Shown here in pieces: positions 58,081 to 64,000 of a stretch of 64,000 nt of DNA; within the stretch, counting starts at the first letter, position 1; every line of letters starts with the position of its first letter. Made by a program: the position numbers and the translations under genes. Below the pieces are notes generated by a model that did not search any database, was not told the DNA's origin, and saw nothing but the letters and a program-made list of their open reading frames with translations. Source of the stretch: Gambelia wislizenii (Eukaryota; Chordata; Lepidosauria; Squamata; Crotaphytidae); contig JAUMIR010000004.1 in NCBI GenBank assembly GCA_030847615.1, positions 220,151,001 to 220,215,000 on the forward strand. The letters run 5' to 3'.

Positions 58081-58259
58081 GGGTGAGTTAAACCCACCAG
58101 CCTACCTCAAAGGGTTGTCGGGAGGTCTCCTCGGCATTTTGGGGGGAGTTTTTTTTAATGGCTTATGATACACCGGGTCCAGCTAGTGTCCCTATATGAG
58201 CCTGTCCAAGTTTTACAATCTTTCGGAGAGGGCTTTTTTTTTGGTCTCACCACCCTTAA

Positions 58260-58632
58260 TAGGCTTGTCTGGTGAGGAGATGGGAGAAAGTCTCTCGGTG
58301 TTTGCTCCTAGGGTATGGAACTCCCTCCCAAGTGATGTTTAATTGGCCTCCTCTTTGCTCTCTTTTCTCCTGCAGTCAAAAACCTTTTTATTTAAAATGG
58401 GCCTCCAGCTCTTAATAGACTGTGACACATACTGGATTTTTTTTGTCTTACTACACCTTGAATGTGTTTCCAAATATTTTAAATTAATGTTTCATTTGGA
58501 CTGTTTGCTCAATGGTTTCTCAAATTTTGTATTATATAGTGTTTTACCTATATTTTGTTTTAACTAATATTGTAAGCCACCTTACTATCCCATATTGGGA
58601 GAAAGCAGGATATGAATTAAATAAATAAATTG
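58260..58632 (+). mobile_element. L2-like LINE 3' end
   Basis: The sequence reads through the degenerate C-terminus (GTATGGAACTCCCTCCC, that is, WNSLP) to TTGTAAGCCACCTTACTATC, ATTGGGAGAAAGCAGGATAT and an (AAAT)n tail. This is the characteristic L2 3' terminus. Confidence 0.75.
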
Positions 58633-58699
58633 GAAGCCAGGAGTCTGGATGAAACTACAGTAAAATGCAGTGGAGACTTGTCAGTTGTCATAGAGATTA

Positions 58700-58955
58700 A
58701 GTTGCTTTCTATTAATGCTACACCTAATGCTCAAAATTTCAGACTTGTATGCAAAAAAATGGAAAAATCCAGAAACACCTTTAGAAGAAGAATGGCTGTT
58801 AAAACTATACGAGATGTCTGGGATGGATAAGTTGGCAATGGTATTAAATGGAAAAACATCTGGAGAGCTTAAGAAAGAATGGGAAAAGATTCTCCCCTTA
58901 TGGAAAAATAAATGGAGAAAAGTGGCAATAATAAGTGTGGAGGAAGGTTAGAAAT
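58700..58955 (+). mobile_element. L1-like ORF2 C-terminal fragment
   Basis: A 78-codon frame (58715-58951) contains AKKWKNPETPLEEEWLLKLY, then MSGMDKLAMVL and LPLWKNKW. This resembles the tryptophan-rich end of vertebrate L1 ORF2. It is a short fragment that follows the L2 tail directly. Confidence 0.5.
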
Positions 58956-59940
58956 AAGTTTATTAAATAAGAAAGGGTGGAGGAGGAAGAGAGACAAACT
59001 TTGGTCTTGTCTATACGAGGGAGGGAGACACAAACACGTCCGAAAAAGTAGGCATTCACAATGATACAATCTGTCTACATGGCCAAAAGAGCCCCCCTAA
59101 ACTCCACAGGACCCCCTAGTCAGATGGCGGCCGCAAGTGATTTACTAGCGATTTTAAATCTGCCGCCACCAATTTTTTTTTAAAGTTTCCCAGGGTGTGT
59201 ACAAGCAATAATTTGTATTTACAAAGAAATAAAAAAAGAAGAGTATGAGGTCGCCATTTCATCAACTTACCAGACCCTCGCTTAGCCAAAAATCCAACAT
59301 GGCAGCTGCAGCCGCTTTCCCTCTTTGCTAGCCCCACCCCCTGTGCTTGTCTAGCCAATCAGATCACACTACCTGTTCATATCTGTGTGAATGTGAGTGT
59401 TCAAATGGTCACACATTCAGAAGTCATATGCAGCTTTTCAAAAAATCCGTACAAAGCACACAGACTTTGCAGTGGATTTGGCCGCCGTCCTTCCAAATGA
59501 CACATATTTGTGTGAATGATTGTTTGAATGGATCGCTGATCTTTCATATTGCATTTGTATTATTTTGACCATATAGACAGGACATTAGTTTATATACGAT
59601 AATGAAACCCTCTCTCCAGAATGTAGCAATCCATAAAGTAACATTTCATTTTAAAGTACACAGTAATAATACATAAATTAAATGTGTCAAAAGTATTTCC
59701 TCACATAATCAACCAGAAAGACCTGAATACCTTTGGAAGTCCAGGGTTATCTTTTGTCTACATATATTCAGTTAAACTATTCCAAATCATATCAAAAGTG
59801 TGTGTTTTTCTTTCCATCACCATTTGGAGTTTATTAATAATTTTTTCCATCAGAGCTAATTGTCTCTTATTTTACCAGACAATCACTGATACCACATTTA
59901 AATCCTTCCAAAACTGGGTAATGACTGGATAGTAGTAGTA

Positions 59941-60168
59941 CTATGCCTTCAAATCACTTCCAACCTATGGCGACCCTAAGGTGAACCTATCAGGGGATTT
60001 TCTTGGCAAGCTTTGTTCAGAAGGAATTTGGTTTTGCCTTCCTCTGAGGCTGAGAGAGTGTGACTTGCTCAAGGTCACCCAGTGGGTTTCCATGGCTGAG
60101 CAGGAATTAGACCCCTGGTATCCAGAGTTGTAGTCTAACGCTCAAACCACTGAAACATGCTGACTCAC
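59941..60168 (-). mobile_element. Sauria-type SINE
   Basis: A minus-strand copy: the tail CTATGCCTTCAAATCACTTCC is at the low end, and GGTCACCCAGTGGGTTTCCA and the degraded head are at the high end. TAG repeats precede it. Confidence 0.85.
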
Positions 60169-61840
60169 ACTACACCACGCAGTTACTAATAAATAACAAA
60201 ATATGCATTTATAAGACACCCTTGCATTATATTCTAAAAAAAAGCAGGGCCAATTCTGGAGTCTTTGTAAGGTGTTGATCAGTAATACCTTATCTCAGGA
60301 AAAAACTGCCAGAACTTAAAGAACCATGACCTTCCACCATTACTAATGTTGCAGAAATTGGGTGACTACACAACAACTGCTCTATGGTAAAGAGGGACAT
60401 TCCGGCTCCTCCCAGAAAGCAAAAGGAAGGTGGAGGAATTGTGGTCAGCAATTCTGGCAGTGTGGGTGGTGGAAGCCAAGTCTGCAGTGGCAGAACTATT
60501 AGGAAGGTACAAAAAAGGGCAGAAGTGCCATGGGTGGTCTGCAGACCACATGTTAACATTCCCTCCTGTATTCTGTTCTCCTTTTCTCTTGGTTTTCCAT
60601 TATTCCTAAGTCAGTCACCAGTCCATGGCACTGAGCATGCTCAGTGAATCCTTATTGTGCTCCCCACACTTATTTTTTCAAGTTCTTCGAATATTTGGGT
60701 CCCCCTAAGCCTGTTGATACCTCCCCCTTGTTTTTGCATGCTACCATATGGGCTGCAGTGTTCAAAGAATACAAATTCATTATTGGTATATGGTGGGCAC
60801 TCAGAGAATACTAGTTCAGCATTAGCATATGATGGGAAGGACTGTTCTCTAAGAACAACTATCTAAACACTTTGAGGTGGCAGTGTACCTAATAGCAAAG
60901 GGGAAGAACAATAAACATGTTAGCAATTCAGACAACTATACTCTAATAGCTCTTATTAACAAAAGCCCTTCTTGGCTCAAGTCATTAGAATTTCCCATTC
61001 CTGACTTCTGAATACCTGACTTCTGACCTTAAGGGGCATAAACGAGGGCTCATCAATGATGCAGGCCCTTTGAAGGCGCATAATGCTTCCCGGAGGCAAT
61101 CCCACTATCTCCAAATTAAAATTTAATTCAACAGCTGAGCGCCCTTATTGTAATGTCACAGCAAAGAGCCCCATGATTGCCCTAAGAAAAGATACTGGAC
61201 CGTACGCCACCAGCCATTACAGGAATGCTTTAATAAGGCTTGTCCTTGGGTGGATGAGAGAAAATCATGCTGCTTGCTCTCAGAGGATTCATCATACAGT
61301 ATCACTGTAATAAAGGCATGTTGCTTGCAAGCTGGTTTCAGCTTCATAAAATGCATTCCCACTTGATAGTTTCCACACTGCTAAAGTATAATTCGAACTT
61401 TGTTCTGTTGCTTGGATCATGAATCAAGTATTCAGAGAGAGAAGCCTTTGGTTTTCCTAAGGCACCGTAATCCTCAATTACTTCAAGCAAGCCTCCCAGA
61501 TTTTTTAAAATCTCTCTTACTGACATGAAGACTGCGCTCCAGTGTATACTTACTTGGGAGTAAGGGCCAAATAAGATAATATGTTTAGCACATTTCTAAA
61601 AGAGATGTACCTTCAAGTGGTGAAACACATCTGTTTATCATAAGAGGTGATTTTCCTCACCTATATATCTTGCATTTAGTGTGTTACATCTTGTGATTGA
61701 TCATTAGAAGATAAACAGAGGTTTAATTCTGAAGTCTGATTACTGAGGCATGTATCCAGGAAATGCCAATATGGGAGAGAAAATGAGTTAATAAAGAATA
61801 CATACTCCCCTTCACATCTAATTTGAGCCTTGGTATCTAT

Positions 61841-62138
61841 GGACTTTTATCAGATGTGGCAAAAACGACCTCATTAGGATGAGAGAATAGCACAAAGGGC
61901 TGAAATTATCAGACGATGATGTTGCTTACCTGTTCCCATTGTGTCGTGCTGGTGTGAATGAGGCATCACTTTTTATTGATGGCTTAGCTATCAATAAAAA
62001 GTGACGCCTCATTTGCACCAGTGCGACACAGCAGGAATGGGTAATGATGAGGACACCTGATACGTTTTCCTTTTGTGCTATCATTGTGTCCTAAATGACA
62101 CAATTTTTTGGCAAGATTTGGCTCATCTGACAAAGTCC
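61841..62138. mobile_element. Foldback MITE related to the 44901 element
   Basis: Inverted ends (GGACTTTTATCAGATGTGGC and the complement of GGCTCATCTGACAAAGTCC) plus a central inverted repeat of about 58 bp per arm centred near 61986 (ATCACTTTTTATTGATGGC with GCTATCAATAAAAAGTGAC). Confidence 0.7.
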
Positions 62139-62169
62139 TCTGTTCTCAGGGTGTGTTGCTTAGACATGA

Positions 62170-62350
62170 AGGAAATGACACAAGGAAACTACCTTATACC
62201 AGGTCAGTCTGTTTGGCCTCCTACCCCAGTATGGTCTACTCCAGCTGTCCAGGGTCTTAGCCAAGGTCTTTTCCATCACTTGACAGTTGGCCCTTTGGAG
62301 ATGCCAAAAACTGAACTGCACACAAGGCAGTTGATCTATTACAGGCTATG
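62170..62350 (-). repeat. tRNA-like SINE fragment
   Basis: Minus-strand copy of the same SINE-like family: its 3' part GGAAACTACCTTATACCAGG is at the low end and the promoter-like part at the high end. Confidence 0.4.
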
Positions 62351-62373
62351 CACAGGGTCAATCTGTGCATTAT

Positions 62374-62569
62374 GGGCTTGTCTAGACAGACAATTTACCC
62401 CAGATTCCCTCCGTCTTGGAACCTTAGAGTCCAAACGATGTAGGGTTCTTGCCCCTATTTGTCTCCGAACAGTACTGATGACATTCAAGGCAAAGCCAGG
62501 GGGGGGGCTGGGGTAAACGTATTAAAACTTGGGGAAAAAACCAACCCTAGGAAAACCTAGATGGGTCCG
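62374..62569. repeat. Possible MITE with GGGCTTGTCTAGA terminus
   Basis: The left end GGGCTTGTCTAGACAGAC and the complement of the right end (GGACCCATCTAGGTTTTCC) resemble each other and the 13706 element. No duplication is visible. Confidence 0.4.
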
Positions 62570-62624
62570 GTGCGAGAACACAGGGTCCATACCTGCACAC
62601 CAAGCTGCATCATATGACAACAAT

Positions 62625-64000
62625 CATAGAATCATAGAATTGCAGAGTTGGAAGAGACCACGAGGGCCATCCAGTCCAACCCCCCTGCCACGCAGGAAAT
62701 CACAATCAAAGCATCCCCGACAGATGGCCATCCAGCCTCTGTTTAAAGACCTCCAAGGAAGGAGACCCCACCACGCTCCGAGGGAGTGTGTTCCACTGCC
62801 GAACAGCTCTTACTGTCAAAAAGTTCCTCCTCATGTTGAGGTGGAATCTCTGTTCCTGGAGCTTGCACCCATTGCTCCATGTTCCAGTCTCTGGAGCAGC
62901 AGAAAACAAGCCTGCTCCATCCTCAGCGTGACATCCCTTCAAATACTTAAACAGGGCTATCATATCGCCTCTAAACCGTCTTTTTTCCAGGCTAAACATA
63001 CCCAGCTCCCTAAGTCTCTCCTCATAAGGCATTGTTTCCAGACCTTTCACCATTTTAGTTGCCCTTCTCTGGACACGCTCCAATTTGTCAATATCCTTTC
63101 TGAATTGTGGTGCCCAGAACTGGACACAGTATTCTAAGTGAGGTCTGACCAAGGCAGAATAGAGTGGCACTATTACTTCCCTTGATCTAGACACTATACT
63201 TCTATTGATACAGCCCAAAATTGCATTGGCCTTTTTAGCTGCCGCATCACACTGTTGGCTCATGTTCAACTTGTGGTCTACTAGTACTCCTAGATCCCTT
63301 TCGCACGTAGTCTCATTCAGCCAGGTCTGTCCCATCCTATATTTATGCATTTCATTTTTCCGCCCTAAATGCAGTACTTTACATTTCTCCGTATTGAATT
63401 TCATTTTGTTAGCTTTGGCCCAGCTCTCCAGTCTATCCAGGTCATTCTGAATTTTGATCCTGTCCTCTAGGGTATTAGCTACTCCTCCCAATTTGGTGTC
63501 ATCTGCAAATTTGATAAGTATGCCCCTAATTCCCTCATCTAAGTCATTGATAAAGATGTTGAATAGCACTGGGCCCAGGACAGAACCCTGTGGCACCCCA
63601 CTGGTCACATCTTTCCAAGACGAAGAGGAGCCACTGCTGAGCACCCTTTGGGTTCGGCCGGTCAACCAATTACAAATCCATTGAACAGTTAACTTGTCTA
63701 GCCCACATTCTACAAGCTTGTTTGCAAGAATGTCATGGGGAACCTTGTCAAAGGCCTTACTGAAATCAAGGTATGCAATGTCCACAGCATTCCCTTCATC
63801 TACCAAGCTGGTAACTTTATCAAAAAAAGAGATCAGATTAGTCTGGCATGACTTGTTTCTCTGAAACCCATGCTGACTTTTTGTGATTATGGCATTGCCT
63901 TCTAAATGTTCACAGACTCTCTGTTTAATGATCTGTTCTAGAATCTTCCCTGGTATTGATGTCAGACTAACTGGACGATAGTTGTTGGGATCCTCTTTTT
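62625..64000 (-). mobile_element. CR1 LINE, 3' portion, continuing past the right edge
   Basis: The 3' end at about 62625 has the CR1 hallmark of two ATTCTATGA-type repeats (minus strand). It is followed upstream by the CR1 3' UTR with the lizard-typical GAGTTGGAAGAGACCA motif (plus-strand reading). The coding frame is open from the window edge to 62706, so at least 1.3 kb of ORF2 is undamaged. Confidence 0.93.
62706..64000 (-). CDS. CR1 ORF2 reverse transcriptase, C-terminal part (start beyond window)
   Basis: On the minus strand the frame is open from the window edge with KEDPNNYRPVSLTSI, then QHGFQRNKSCQTNLI, AYLDFSKAFDKVPHD (motif A), SGVPQGSVLGPVLFNIFIN (motif B) and IKFADDTKL (motif C). 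It ends with the CR1 C-terminal region: ALVRPHLEYCVQFWAP, LERVQRRATKM and [18 protein letters not shown], terminating LDGHLSGML. About 430 codons are visible without stop or frameshift. The endonuclease half must lie to the right of the window. Confidence 0.92.
   Translation of the reverse strand, partial: KEDPNNYRPVSLTSIPGKILEQIIKQRVCEHLEGNAIITKSQHGFQRNKSCQTNLISFFDKVTSLVDEGNAVDIAYLDFSKAFDKVPHDILANKLVECGLDKLTVQWICNWLTGRTQRVLSSGSSSSWKDVTSGVPQGSVLGPVLFNIFINDLDEGIRGILIKFADDTKLGGVANTLEDRIKIQNDLDRLESWAKANKMKFNTEKCKVLHLGRKNEMHKYRMGQTWLNETTCERDLGVLVDHKLNMSQQCDAAAKKANAILGCINRSIVSRSREVIVPLYSALVRPHLEYCVQFWAPQFRKDIDKLERVQRRATKMVKGLETMPYEERLRELGMFSLEKRRFRGDMIALFKYLKGCHAEDGAGLFSAAPETGTWSNGCKLQEQRFHLNMRRNFLTVRAVRQWNTLPRSVVGSPSLEVFKQRLDGHLSGML

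Larger units (their letters stand above)
57587..58186 (+). mobile_element. Possible Helitron-like non-autonomous unit
   Basis: The right end reads CACCGGGTCCAGCTAG followed by T, like the CTRR|T end of Helitrons. The left end may be the TC at 57587 preceded by A, followed by (TA)n. Inside is a 19-bp perfect inverted repeat containing CCAAT/ATTGG (57642-57660 and 57685-57703) and a purine-rich minisatellite. The 3' hairpin is weak, so this call is tentative. Confidence 0.4.
50774..64000 (-). other. F13A1: Part of F13A1 intron 2
   Basis: Sequence upstream of exon 3 on the minus strand. Exon 2, which should carry the start codon and an N-terminal activation segment, was looked for by eye and not recognised; this short divergent exon could have been missed or lie beyond 64000. 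The region holds foldback elements, a possible Helitron-like unit, L2 and L1 pieces, a Sauria-type SINE and a CR1. The spans 51730-53130, 53320-54400, 55560-56610, 56820-57580, 58960-59930 and 60170-61840 show no family I could identify with confidence. Confidence 0.75.

Noticed and set aside
57574..58097. Several 120-144-codon frames on both strands
   Set aside because: They are translations of the (TA)n and G-rich minisatellite and show no domain.
59000..59584. Possible DNA element with GTCTTGTCTATACGAGG and GTCCTGTCTATATGG (complement) ends
   Set aside because: The terminal similarity is short and imperfect and no target duplication is visible.

Overview
The window is vertebrate nuclear DNA and almost certainly comes from a squamate reptile (lizard). 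Five exons on the minus strand encode a transglutaminase that I recognise as the coagulation factor XIII A chain (F13A1). The intervening sequence is crowded with repeats typical of lizards: tRNA-derived Sauria-type SINEs ending in a BovB-like tail, 5S-rRNA-derived SINEs, CR1, L2, L1 and BovB LINE pieces, and many short foldback DNA transposons. No bacterial gene, CRISPR array or intact structural RNA gene is visible.

Layout of the host gene, on the minus strand and so read from high to low coordinates: part of intron 2 (50774 to the window end), exon 3 (50585-50773), intron 3 (about 21.3 kb), exon 4 (29042-29293), intron 4 (about 2.4 kb), exon 5 (26511-26629), intron 5 (about 14.9 kb), exon 6 (11548-11655), intron 6 (about 4.5 kb), exon 7 with the catalytic cysteine (6906-7080), and part of intron 7 (1-6905). 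Exon numbers follow the human gene. All splice sites are GT-AG, the reading frame joins across every exon junction, and together the exons give 281 codons with no stop or frameshift. Exons 1-2 and 8 onward were not found.

The most notable mobile element is in intron 5. A 3,995-bp non-LTR retrotransposon (15741-19735) has a perfect 10-bp target-site duplication, a 5' leader, one uninterrupted ORF of at least 1,052 codons (AP endonuclease, reverse transcriptase, terminal zinc finger), a 3' hairpin and a GA-repeat tail. It looks complete and recent. A 427-bp element at 4381-4807 matches only the 5' end of this LINE yet has its own 8-bp target-site duplication, which suggests a non-autonomous derivative built from a LINE 5' end. 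A second, 5'-truncated LINE of a different clade lies at 41471-44197, also with a 10-bp duplication. A CR1 whose ORF2 is open over its whole visible length runs off the right edge.

Other structured regions are an 870-bp element holding an alternating palindrome array (35613-36485), a perfect 35-bp inverted repeat with a 1-base spacer (12893-12963), several hAT-like elements with 8-bp duplications, a MITE family with GGAGATT termini and long foldback arms, and a purine-rich minisatellite inside a possible Helitron-like unit (57587-58186). The coordinated function in the window is the F13A1 transcript. The rest is intronic mobile DNA, partly layered (for example a CR1 fragment inside a hAT-like element, and a TA-flanked MITE inside an L2 end beside exon 3).
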